DNA of 64,000 nt from Pseudomonas sp. TH43. GTDB lineage: Bacteria > Pseudomonadota > Gammaproteobacteria > Pseudomonadales > Pseudomonadaceae. Position 1 is the stretch's first letter, and every line of letters starts with the position of its first letter. The DNA lies in assembly GCF_016650635.1 (NCBI RefSeq), contig NZ_JAEKFI010000004.1, positions 1,126,001-1,190,000 of the forward strand, read 5' to 3'. Below, in pieces: positions 19,034 through 26,548 of this stretch. The notes below the pieces were generated by a model that ran no database searches, was not told the DNA's origin, and saw only the letters and a list, made by a program, of their open reading frames with translations. The translations under genes were made by a program, and so were the position numbers.

Positions 19034-19405
19034 ATGTCAACAAAAAATTATATATCCGGAAGTTTTCTAGGAAACAAGTTAATGCTTAAGAAGGTCGCAA
19101 CCGATAACGGATTTGACCCTCTAAGCATATTCGAATCAGCCACTTCGGAAAAACCAGGCGAACCTCGCAAATATGTTAATTTTTCTAGGGCCGTTTATAT
19201 TTATTCAAATCGTAACAGCAACCCCGGGCAGCGCTTTCACATCCCGCCTGGTGGAACCCCCGATTCAGAACAAGAAGAAGCCTGCAATATCCTTTGCAAA
19301 ATCGTAAACGGTGAGTACACAAATCGAGACGGTTCCATATATAGCAACCAGCAATTTGAAAAGGACTATTTCGCTTGGCTCCAAAATAATAAAATAGAGG
19401 AGTAA
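19034..19405 (+). CDS. Orphan 123-residue protein
   Basis: I do not recognise this protein. It is hydrophilic, has no signal peptide or membrane segment, and contains aromatic-rich stretches (YVNFSRAVYIYSNR, FEKDYFAWLQNN) and a HIPPGGTPDSEQEEACNIL segment. It starts MSTKNYISGSFLGNK with AAGGAAA 8 bases before the ATG. Codon use is AT-rich compared with the core genes. It lies behind lux-box-like site 3, in the position that the thioredoxin occupies in the first cassette, and is followed by a hairpin terminator. A secreted effector, inhibitor or immunity role is possible but unsupported. Confidence 0.65.
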   Translation: MSTKNYISGSFLGNKLMLKKVATDNGFDPLSIFESATSEKPGEPRKYVNFSRAVYIYSNRNSNPGQRFHIPPGGTPDSEQEEACNILCKIVNGEYTNRDGSIYSNQQFEKDYFAWLQNNKIEE

Positions 19406-19460
19406 AACAATAAAAAACCGCCTGACCAGCCTGCGTGAAAACGCATTGATGGTAGTTCCC

Positions 19461-19491
19461 GCAAACGCCCCGACTTGTTCAGGGCGTTTGC
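19461..19491. terminator. hairpin terminator after the orphan gene
   Basis: GCAAACGCCC and GGGCGTTTGC form a 10-bp stem around an 11-base loop, 55 bases after the stop. The T-tract is weak. Confidence 0.55.
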
Positions 19492-19628
19492 TTCTGTGCT
19501 CACAGCAGACGAAAAGGGCTTCCCAGCCCCTTAGCGCCATCAACTGACGTACGCCAAGCACGTCAATCTTGCCACTGTTGATGGCCTGAAAGCCGACCGC
19601 ATTTTTTGCAGACCACATCCGATCCAAT

Positions 19629-19716
19629 TGTAGGAGTGAGCCTGCTCGCGATTACGAATCAACATCCAACATCTGAACTGGCTGTTCCACCGCCATCCCG
19701 AGCACGCTCACTCCTT
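19629..19716. repeat. degenerate REP pair
   Basis: A TGTAGGAGTGAGCCTGCTCGCGA unit faces a decayed partner (CCGAGCACGCTCACTCCTT). Confidence 0.7.
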
Positions 19717-19768
19717 GAAGAGATGAGTCGCCCATTTACGATAACAGGTATCGCCAAACGTCATTAAA

Positions 19769-19789
19769 AACTGTCATTTTATTACAGCT
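19769..19789. promoter_or_regulatory. lux-box-like palindrome 4
   Basis: CTGTCATTTTATTACAG with one extra central base compared with sites 1-3. TATATT at 19809-19814 (5/6 to TATAAT) lies at the expected -10 distance. It ends 94 bases before the 19883 start codon. Confidence 0.5.
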
Positions 19790-19882
19790 ACCCAAACAAG
19801 ACACACCATATATTCTTCTCCACGCAACCGGAAAAACTGGAACAGTGGAAACGCCTCATTAACTTGTAAGGGAGTACTTGAA

Positions 19883-20146
19883 ATGACCATTAAAGAAATA
19901 TCTGAGCTTAGTATAGGTGAGTCAGTCAACTTCGAACTCGAGGATGGTACAACGTAAGCGGGAGAGATCGCATCCATTGAAAAACAGCTAGGCACCCTTA
20001 GTATCAAGCTTTCCGATGGAGGCTTTAAGGAGATTAACTATTACACGACAAAGTCGAGCTACCCCGTGATTTCGGCCAAAGTAGGCCTGACCGGCCTCCA
20101 TGGGTCAAGAGAGCCTGGTGGGGGTCCAAGCCGCAAACCGCGCTAA
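19883..20146 (+). pseudogene. small gene with in-frame stop at codon 25
   Basis: From an ATG with a good AAGGGAG site (19867-19873), 87 codons (excluding the terminal stop) can be read if a TAA at 19955-19957 is ignored. The product begins MTIKEISELSIGESVNFELE and ends GGGPSRKPR. The sequence on both sides of the stop reads like one coding frame (AGEIASIEKQLGTLSIKLSD), so a point nonsense mutation is likely. It looks like a small beta-rich protein of unknown function. A deleted copy of the same gene's flanks lies at 17786. It is preceded by lux-box-like site 4. Confidence 0.65.
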
Positions 20147-20171
20147 AGGCGACAGAATTATTTATCCCAGT

Positions 20172-20198
20172 AAAAAACCCGCCTCTCGGCGGGTTTTT
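20172..20198. terminator. fba-type terminator, copy 2
   Basis: AAAAAACCCGCC-TCTC-GGCGGGTTTTT, bidirectional, next to the second fba fragment. Confidence 0.75.
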
Positions 20199-20222
20199 CA
20201 TAATGCTAGCGAACGCTCAGGC

Positions 20223-20600
20223 TTAGTTCACCTTAGCGTTCAACTCACCTTTCAGATAACGCTGGAACATCGCTTCCAGAGAGATCGGCTTGATCTTCGA
20301 AGCGTTACCGGCAGTTCCGAAAGCCTCGTAGCGAGCGATACACACATCGCGCATTGCAGTCACAGTCGCGCCGAAGAATTTACGCGGATCGAATTCGCTC
20401 GGGTTGGTGGCCATCAAGCGACGCATGGCGCCAGTGGAGGCCAGACGCAGGTCGGTGTCGATGTTGACTTTGCGTACGCCGTATTTGATGCCTTCGACGA
20501 TTTCTTCAACCGGTACGCCGTAGGTTTCTTTGATGTCGCCGCCGTACTGGTTGATGATCGCCAGCCACTTCCGGTTTCATGGACGAGTAAACGTGCATCA
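20223..20600 (-). pseudogene. fba 3' fragment, recent copy
   Basis: Nearly identical to 22213-22559 of intact fba, with the same stop and about 115 codons preserved in frame. The last ~30 bases, to about 20600, are degenerate but still alignable. No start or ribosome site survives, so it should be silent. Together with 17934-18135 it shows that the 3' end of fba has been regenerated twice to the left of the gene. Confidence 0.9.
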
Positions 20601-20647
20601 GAAAGGGCAGCAGTTTGCAGTGAAGCGTGGATAAAATGTTTCGTATA

Positions 20648-20679
20648 CGCTACCTTCGATATTAAATGTTACGGTAGCG
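20648..20679. promoter_or_regulatory. inverted repeat operator of hipBA
   Basis: CGCTACC, an 18-base spacer, and GGTAGCG lie immediately before the hipB start codon. This is a likely autoregulatory site for the HipB-type repressor; HipB-type repressors bind paired inverted sites near their own promoter. Confidence 0.5.
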
Positions 20680-20683
20680 ACAC

Positions 20684-20935
20684 ATGGACCACTCTCTATT
20701 GATTAACCGGCTCGGCATCCAATTACGCAAAAAACGTATAGATCGTGGCCTGACGCAGGCGAAGCTTGCCGATCTGGCGGGACTGACAAGATACAAAGTA
20801 ATCGCAGTGGAGAAAGGCACCCTTTCTGTCAGCATGATCGCTTACGCGCGCGTTTTGGCTGCTCTGGACTGCGAACTCTCGGTGGTTCCAGCAACGATGC
20901 CAACCCTTGAAGAGCTTGGGGATTTATTCGAATGA
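20684..20935 (+). CDS. hipB: HipB-like antitoxin, XRE-family repressor
   Basis: An 83-residue protein with an XRE/Cro helix-turn-helix (RLGIQLRKKRIDRGLTQAKL, then LADLAGLTRYKVIAVEKG) and the short C-terminal tail usual for HipB. It should neutralise the HipA-type kinase and repress the operon through the inverted repeat just upstream. Its stop overlaps the start of hipA by 4 bases (ATGA). Ribosome-site match is weak (GGTAG, inside the operator). Confidence 0.85.
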   Translation: MDHSLLINRLGIQLRKKRIDRGLTQAKLADLAGLTRYKVIAVEKGTLSVSMIAYARVLAALDCELSVVPATMPTLEELGDLFE

Positions 20936-22131
20936 AAATGGCCTCTCTTCGAGTCAGCACCCCACAAGGTAATAGCGGCAGACTTTTCAGCAACACTGAG
21001 GATTTCACCTTCCGTTATCACGAAGATGCATCGCCAGAAATGGCGATCAGTCTGTCGATGCCTGTAAGGCATGACGAGTTTCGTCGACGCGAGCTGCATC
21101 CTGTATTTCAGATGAATCTGCCAGAAGGCTATGTGCTGGAGCAGTTACGCAATCGCTTGGCCAAGACAGTCAACGTCGACCCAATGCTGCTACTGGCGCT
21201 TTCCGGCAGCACATCACCCATTGGCAGGGTTCACGTACGCTCTGAAACCGTTGATGCCTTGTTGGAGGAGCAAGAATTTCCGGGAGAGAAACTCGAAGAG
21301 ATTCTCACGTGGGACGGCACGGAAGATATCTTCGCCGACATGCTTGATCGCTACATCCTGCGGGCAGGCATTTCAGGTGTTCAACCCAAATTGCTGGTGC
21401 CGGAACGACAAGAGGTAGAGTTGCCGCGAGTGACATCCAAAACCTCGGACCTGATCATCAAAAGTGGCAGAGACGAATTCCCAGGCCTGGCGATAAACGA
21501 ATTCCTGTGTATGTCCATGGCAAAAGACGCGGGCATTCCCGTTCCGCCGTTTTACCTTTCCGACAACGCCAAGCTGTTTGTCATGCGCCGCTTTGATCGC
21601 GACGATCAGCTCAACCCGATCGGTTTTGAAGACATGGCCGTGTTAATGGGGCTGCCGGCTACTCAGAAGTACAGCAAAAGTTATGCAGCGATCGCGAAGG
21701 CTGTTCGAGTGTTTTGCCCGGCGAAACACTTGCGCACGTCCCTCGATCAACTCTTCGATAGCGTTGCCCTGAGTTGCATCGTCGGAAATGGCGACGCTCA
21801 TTTGAAAAATTTCGGTTTACTCTATTCAGAACCCACGCAACGCGATGCGCATCTGGCGCCGGCTTACGACATCGTCAACACCACCGCCTATATTCCGGAA
21901 GATGTTTTGGCTTTGGATCTGGCGGGCAACAAGTCAATGTTCGCCTCCCGACAAGGACTGCTGGAGTTTGGCCATACCTGTGAAATCGAGCAGCCCAGAG
22001 AGCGCATTCAAAAGTTGCTCATCGCTGTTGAAGAGGTGCTGAAGCGCCATTCTCAGTATCGGGAACAAGCGCCTCACGTGTTTACTGCCATCAAGCAATC
22101 AGCAGCACCATTTGCTCTAACTTTTGGATAG
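20932..22131 (+). CDS. hipA: HipA-like serine/threonine kinase toxin
   Basis: A 399-residue HipA-family kinase. The N-subdomain runs over about residues 5-110, a glycine-rich ATP loop ISGVQPKLL lies near 147, the catalytic GDAHLKNFG near 287 and the metal-binding YDIVNT near 310. E. coli HipA phosphorylates glutamyl-tRNA synthetase and causes growth arrest and persistence; the substrate here is unknown. All catalytic residues appear intact, so the toxin is probably active. It lies between a truncated fba copy and intact fba, as cargo of the island. Confidence 0.9.
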   Translation: MKMASLRVSTPQGNSGRLFSNTEDFTFRYHEDASPEMAISLSMPVRHDEFRRRELHPVFQMNLPEGYVLEQLRNRLAKTVNVDPMLLLALSGSTSPIGRVHVRSETVDALLEEQEFPGEKLEEILTWDGTEDIFADMLDRYILRAGISGVQPKLLVPERQEVELPRVTSKTSDLIIKSGRDEFPGLAINEFLCMSMAKDAGIPVPPFYLSDNAKLFVMRRFDRDDQLNPIGFEDMAVLMGLPATQKYSKSYAAIAKAVRVFCPAKHLRTSLDQLFDSVALSCIVGNGDAHLKNFGLLYSEPTQRDAHLAPAYDIVNTTAYIPEDVLALDLAGNKSMFASRQGLLEFGHTCEIEQPRERIQKLLIAVEEVLKRHSQYREQAPHVFTAIKQSAAPFALTFG

Positions 22132-22160
22132 TTTTACTGCAGGCAGACATTGCAACCCAC

Positions 22161-22188
22161 AAAAAACCCGCCTCACGGCGGGTTTCTT
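22161..22188. terminator. bidirectional terminator between hipA and fba
   Basis: AAACCCGCC-TCAC-GGCGGGTTT with A and T tracts on the two sides serves convergent hipA and fba. Related copies lie at 17872 and 20172. Confidence 0.8.
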
Positions 22189-22212
22189 GTATCAGCAGCT
22201 TAACGCTCAGGC

Positions 22213-23277
22213 TTAGTTAACCTTGGCGTTCAACTCACCTTTCAGATAACGCTGGAACATCGCTTCCAGCGAGATCGGCTTGATCTTCGAAGCGTTACCG
22301 GCAGTGCCGAAAGCCTCGTAGCGAGCGATACACACATCGCGCATTGCAGTCACAGTCGCGCCGAAGAATTTACGTGGGTCGAATTCGCTCGGGTTGGTGG
22401 CCATCAGGCGACGCATGGCGCCAGTGGAGGCCAGACGCAGGTCGGTGTCGATGTTGACTTTGCGTACGCCGTATTTGATGCCTTCGACGATTTCTTCAAC
22501 CGGGACGCCGTAGGTTTCTTTGATGTCGCCGCCGTACTGGTTGATGATCGCCAGCCACTCTTGCGGAACCGACGAGGAACCGTGCATCACCAGGTGGGTG
22601 TTCGGGATGCGCTTGTGGATTTCCTTGATGCGGTCGATCGCCAGCACGTCGCCAGTAGGTGGCTTGGTGAACTTGTAGGCGCCGTGGCTGGTGCCGATGG
22701 CGATGGCCAGGGCATCAACCTGAGTCTTCTTGACGAAATCAGCGGCTTCTTCCGGGTCGGTCAGCATCTGGCTGTGATCCAGAACGCCTTCGGCGCCGAT
22801 GCCATCTTCTTCACCGGCCATGCCGGTTTCCAGCGAACCCAGGCAGCCCAGCTCGCCTTCAACCGAAACGCCGCAGGCGTGCGCCATGGCGACGGTTTGT
22901 TGAGTAACGCGGACGTTGTATTCGTAGTCGGTCGGGGTCTTGCCGTCTTCGCCGAGGGAACCGTCCATCATCACCGAGCTGAAGCCCAGTTGAATGGAGC
23001 GCTGGCAGACGTCAGGGCTGGTGCCGTGGTCCTGGTGCATGCACACCGGGATGTGCGGGAATTCTTCGATCGCGGCAAGGATCAGGTGACGCAGGAATGG
23101 CGCGCCGGCGTATTTGCGAGCGCCGGCCGAAGCCTGGACGATCACCGGGGAGTCAGTCTTGTCAGCGGCTTCCATGATGGCGCGCATCTGCTCAAGGTTG
23201 TTGACGTTGAAGGCTGGAACGCCGTAGCCGAATTCGGCTGCGTGGTCCAACATCTGGCGCATGCTGATAAGTGCCAT
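22213..23277 (-). CDS. fba: Class II fructose-bisphosphate aldolase
   Basis: A 354-residue zinc-dependent aldolase of the Fba/CbbA type that interconverts fructose 1,6-bisphosphate with glyceraldehyde 3-phosphate and DHAP. VCMHQDHGTSPD around residue 80 carries zinc-ligand histidines, and SVEGELGCLG and LVMHGSSSVP are family-conserved. In Pseudomonas it works mainly in the gluconeogenic direction. It is the intact parent of two 3' fragments at 17934 and 20223. Upstream lie a lipoprotein gene and pgk, the usual tkt-epd-pgk-fba order. Confidence 0.95.
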   Translation of the reverse strand: MALISMRQMLDHAAEFGYGVPAFNVNNLEQMRAIMEAADKTDSPVIVQASAGARKYAGAPFLRHLILAAIEEFPHIPVCMHQDHGTSPDVCQRSIQLGFSSVMMDGSLGEDGKTPTDYEYNVRVTQQTVAMAHACGVSVEGELGCLGSLETGMAGEEDGIGAEGVLDHSQMLTDPEEAADFVKKTQVDALAIAIGTSHGAYKFTKPPTGDVLAIDRIKEIHKRIPNTHLVMHGSSSVPQEWLAIINQYGGDIKETYGVPVEEIVEGIKYGVRKVNIDTDLRLASTGAMRRLMATNPSEFDPRKFFGATVTAMRDVCIARYEAFGTAGNASKIKPISLEAMFQRYLKGELNAKVN

Positions 23278-23420
23278 TGTGTGTGTCTCTCCCGGTTGAG
23301 GGTCGTTAATCGTGCCAGCCTGCCGGAGCGGCGGCGGCTATTCAAGTGATTGCAGATCGGGGGTTAAGGCCCGGTCTGGTGATTCGATAAAGCAAATTCT
23401 TCAGAACAGCGCAGAACCCC

Positions 23421-23512
23421 TGTAGGAGTAAAGCTTGCTCGCGAATGCGGTGGCACATTCACTATTGATGCAAGCTGAGCCACCGCTTTCGCGAGCAAGC
23501 TCTGCTCCTACA
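23421..23512. repeat. REP pair, TGTAGGAGTAAAGCTTGCTCGCGA variant
   Basis: Inverted pair between fba and the MliC-like gene. Confidence 0.85.
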
Positions 23513-23522
23513 GGTGTTGCAA

Positions 23523-23855
23523 CTACTCGGCCTTGCAGCCGCGGCCGATCAGGTCATTGGTGGCGACCCAGTACACCAGGCCTTCGTCACCCTTGAGGTG
23601 AAACGCCAGCATGCCATCGCTGTACAGCGTGCCCGAAGCGCCCGGCTCTTCTTTCAGGCGATAGACCTGATCACCGCCACCGAGTCGAACGTCGACTTCC
23701 TTCTGGCCGGCATCGGCGTAACGCCACAGCACTTTGGCCTGGCTGTCGCAGGTCCAGGTCGTCCAGTTATCCGCCGGGGCGGAAGACTGAAACAGGTTCA
23801 ACTGCGCGCAACCGCCCAACAATGCCAACGCCGCAATGGCGATCAAGCCTTTCAT
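23523..23855 (-). CDS. MliC-family lipoprotein, lysozyme inhibitor-like
   Basis: A 110-residue lipoprotein: signal peptide with lipobox LLGGC (C16), then one MliC domain (WTCDSQAKVLWRYAD, strands ending VATNDLIGRGC). MliC proteins bind C-type lysozyme and sit in the outer membrane or periplasm. The two cysteines expected to form a disulfide are present. A REP pair follows it. Confidence 0.75.
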   Translation of the reverse strand: MKGLIAIAALALLGGCAQLNLFQSSAPADNWTTWTCDSQAKVLWRYADAGQKEVDVRLGGGDQVYRLKEEPGASGTLYSDGMLAFHLKGDEGLVYWVATNDLIGRGCKAE

Positions 23856-23912
23856 CCGTGTTCCTCGACTGACGGCACATACCGCCAGCCCTGAGTTAAA
23901 GAGTCAGACCCG

Positions 23913-24134
23913 TCAAGGACAACCATGTTCCTTGGCCGGGGTTTGCGTCTCGTATTTGTCCAGGCCGTCCGGCCCCGAGCGCTTGTTCAGCACCGGGTTG
24001 GTTTCGGCCTGCCAGTCGGCCTGATAACAGCCCTTCTGTGACTCGCTCGGCGCGGGCGTGGCTTCGGCTTTCGGGTTACTCCCGCAGGCCGCCAGCGTAC
24101 CGGTCAGCAACAACAGTGCTAACGACTTGACCAT
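23913..24134 (-). CDS. Small lipoprotein in the pgk-fba interval
   Basis: A 73-residue lipoprotein beginning MVKSLALLLLTGTLAAC (lipobox LAAC, C17), chosen because AGGAGTG lies 5 bases upstream; the frame extends 8 codons further. The mature part has two more cysteines (GCYQADWQAE and EHGC) and no recognised domain. Its place between pgk and fba is likely operonic, but no metabolic role can be inferred. Confidence 0.7.
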   Translation of the reverse strand: MVKSLALLLLTGTLAACGSNPKAEATPAPSESQKGCYQADWQAETNPVLNKRSGPDGLDKYETQTPAKEHGCP

Positions 24135-24168
24135 GTAAACACTCCTTTGCCTGGCCAAACGGGCGGCC

Positions 24169-25332
24169 TCAGGCCTTGGCCCGGCTTTCCAGGACTTCTA
24201 CGGCTGGCAACACTTTGCCCTCGACGAATTCAAGGAACGCGCCGCCACCGGTGGAAATGTAGGAGATTTGCTCAGCCACGCCATATTTATCGATGGCCGC
24301 CAGGGTGTCGCCACCGCCAGCAATGGAGAACGCCGAGCTTTCAGCGATGGCTTGAGCCAAGACTTTGGTGCCGTTACCAAATTGATCGAACTCGAACACG
24401 CCAACCGGGCCGTTCCACAGAATGGTTTTCGACGATTTCAACAGTTCGGCGAAGTTGGCTGCGGTTTGCGGGCCGATGTCCAGAATCATGTCGTCAGCGG
24501 CGACGTCAGCGATCAGCTTGACGGTGGCTTCAGCGGTTTCAGCGAATTCTTTGGCAACCACCACGTCAACCGGCAGCGGCACGCTGACTTTGGCGGCGAT
24601 GGCGCGTGCAGTGTCGAGCAGATCCGGTTCGTACAGCGATTTGCCAACCGGGTGACCGGCCGCCGCGAGGAAGGTGTTGGCAATGCCACCACCGACGATC
24701 AGTTGATTGCAGATCTGGCTCAGGCTGTTCAGTACGTCGAGCTTGGTCGAGACCTTGGAGCCGGCAACGATGGCAGCCATTGGTTGAGCTGGTGCGCCCA
24801 GGGCCTTGCCCAGTGCATCCAGTTCAGCGGCCAGCAGTGGGCCAGCAGCGGCGACCTTGGCGAACTTGGCGACACCATGGGTCGAACCTTCGGCGCGGTG
24901 AGCAGTGCCGAAGGCGTCCATCACGAACACGTCGCACAGGGCCGCGTATTGCTGGGCCAGTTCGTCAGCGTTCTTTTTCTCGCCCTTGTTGAAGCGCACG
25001 TTTTCGAACAGCACGATGTCGCCGGCCTTGACGTCAACGCCGCCCAGGTAATCAGCCACCAGCGGCACTTCACGGCCCAGGGCCTTGCTCAGGTAGTCGG
25101 CGACGGGCTTGAGGCTGTTCTCGGCAGAGAACTCGCCTTCGGTCGGACGGCCAAGGTGCGAGCAGACCATCACGGCCGCACCTTTTTCCAGGGCCAGCTT
25201 GATGGTCGGCAGCGAAGCCAGGATACGCGCGTCGCTGGTGACAACACCGTCCTTGACTGGGACGTTGAGGTCTTCGCGGATCAATACGCGCTTACCTTGC
25301 AGATCGAGGTCGGACATCTTCAACACGGTCAT
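24169..25332 (-). CDS. pgk: Phosphoglycerate kinase
   Basis: A 387-residue enzyme of glycolysis and gluconeogenesis that transfers the acyl phosphate of 1,3-bisphosphoglycerate to ADP, or the reverse. The signature RVLIREDLNVPV lies near the N terminus, SHLGRPTEG follows, and the C-terminal GGGDTLAAIDK is the nucleotide-binding loop. The start MTVLKMSDLD is preferred over an ATG 3 codons earlier because AGGAAG lies 8 bases before it. It is 12 bases from epd in the same operon. Confidence 0.95.
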   Translation of the reverse strand: MTVLKMSDLDLQGKRVLIREDLNVPVKDGVVTSDARILASLPTIKLALEKGAAVMVCSHLGRPTEGEFSAENSLKPVADYLSKALGREVPLVADYLGGVDVKAGDIVLFENVRFNKGEKKNADELAQQYAALCDVFVMDAFGTAHRAEGSTHGVAKFAKVAAAGPLLAAELDALGKALGAPAQPMAAIVAGSKVSTKLDVLNSLSQICNQLIVGGGIANTFLAAAGHPVGKSLYEPDLLDTARAIAAKVSVPLPVDVVVAKEFAETAEATVKLIADVAADDMILDIGPQTAANFAELLKSSKTILWNGPVGVFEFDQFGNGTKVLAQAIAESSAFSIAGGGDTLAAIDKYGVAEQISYISTGGGAFLEFVEGKVLPAVEVLESRAKA

Positions 25333-25344
25333 GGGTCGCACTTC

Positions 25345-26397
25345 CTACGTTTTTTTTGAAATGGCTGTCTGCAGATAGTGTTCTGCAACGTCCAGCATTC
25401 GGTTGGCAAAACCCCATTCGTTGTCGAACCAGGCCAGGATGTTCACCAGCTTGGGGCCGGAAACACGGGTCTGACTGGCATCGACGATGGCCGAATGTGG
25501 GTCATGATTAAAATCACAGCTTGCGTGGGGAAGCTCGGTGTAAGCCAGCAGGCCTTTGAGCGGGCCACTGGTGGCGGCCTCGCGCAGGATCCGGTTGACC
25601 TCATTGGCGTCGGTCGCGGTGGCGGTCTGCATCGTGATGTCGAGGCAGGACACGTTGACCGTCGGCACGCGTACGGCTTTGGCCTGAATTCGTCCGGCAA
25701 GTTCCGGCAGCAGGCGCTCGATACCGCGCGCCAGACCAGTGGACACCGGGATCACCGACTGAAACGCCGAACGGGTGCGGCGCAGGTCTTCGTGGTGATA
25801 AGCATCGATCACCGGCTGATCGTTCATTGCCGAGTGAATCGTGGTGATCGACACGTAATCGAGGCCGATCGCCTTATCCAGCAAGCGCAACAGCGGCACG
25901 CCGCAGTTGGTGGTACAGGACGCGTTGGACACCAGCAGTTCATCGCCGGTCAGGCAATCCTGATTGACGCCGTAAACGATGGTGGCGTCGACATCCGCCT
26001 CGCTGGCCATCGGCTGCGAGAACAATACGCGGGGCGCGCCGGCGTTGAGGAAACGCTGACCATCTTCACGGGTGTTATAGGCACCGGAGCATTCGAGCAC
26101 CAGATCGACGCCCAGCGACGTCCAATCGATGCCTTCGGGGGTGGCACTGCGCAGGACTTTCACGCAGTCGCCATTAATATGCAGACAATCGCCCTCAACC
26201 CGCACTTCGCCGGGAAAGCGGCCGTGGGTGGAGTCGAAGCGTGTCAGGTATTCGATGCTGGCCATGTCGGCCAGATCGTTGATCGCGACAATTTCAAACC
26301 CGGCTTTTTCGCCACGCTCAAACAACGCACGCAAGACGCAACGACCTATCCGGCCGTAGCCGTTGAGTGCAACTTTGTAGGGACGCGGTTGAGGCAT
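25345..26397 (-). CDS. epd: Erythrose-4-phosphate dehydrogenase
   Basis: A 350-residue GAPDH-superfamily enzyme. It has an NAD-binding N terminus (VALNGYGRIGRCVLRAL) and catalytic cysteine in SNASCTTNC with the relay histidine in TTIHSAMNDQ. Epd oxidises erythrose 4-phosphate to 4-phosphoerythronate for pyridoxal phosphate synthesis; the assignment over gapA rests on its place between tkt and pgk. A REP pair separates it from tkt. Confidence 0.85.
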   Translation of the reverse strand: MPQPRPYKVALNGYGRIGRCVLRALFERGEKAGFEIVAINDLADMASIEYLTRFDSTHGRFPGEVRVEGDCLHINGDCVKVLRSATPEGIDWTSLGVDLVLECSGAYNTREDGQRFLNAGAPRVLFSQPMASEADVDATIVYGVNQDCLTGDELLVSNASCTTNCGVPLLRLLDKAIGLDYVSITTIHSAMNDQPVIDAYHHEDLRRTRSAFQSVIPVSTGLARGIERLLPELAGRIQAKAVRVPTVNVSCLDITMQTATATDANEVNRILREAATSGPLKGLLAYTELPHASCDFNHDPHSAIVDASQTRVSGPKLVNILAWFDNEWGFANRMLDVAEHYLQTAISKKT

Positions 26398-26453
26398 GGG
26401 GTTCTCGATTACCGTGGTGAATCAGGCAGTGCGATGTTGCCCGAACCAACGCT

Positions 26454-26517
26454 TTCGCGAGCAGGCTCGCTCCCACAGGGAAATGCATTCCAATGTGGGA
26501 GCGAGCCTGCTCGCGAA
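26454..26517. repeat. REP pair, outward orientation
   Basis: TTCGCGAGCAGGCTCGCTCCCAC then its complement, in the 151-bp gap between epd and tkt. Confidence 0.85.
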
Positions 26518-26548
26518 GGCGTCAGCCCGGACAACACAACTGTCGGAC

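Noticed and set aside
19265..19627. A 120-codon minus-strand frame opposite the orphan gene
   Set aside because: It runs through a terminator hairpin and antisense of the orphan gene; no ribosome site or recognisable domain.
20100..20702. A 200-codon plus-strand frame across the fba fragment and hipB promoter
   Set aside because: It is the antisense of an fba fragment joined to the hipBA control region and has no independent support.
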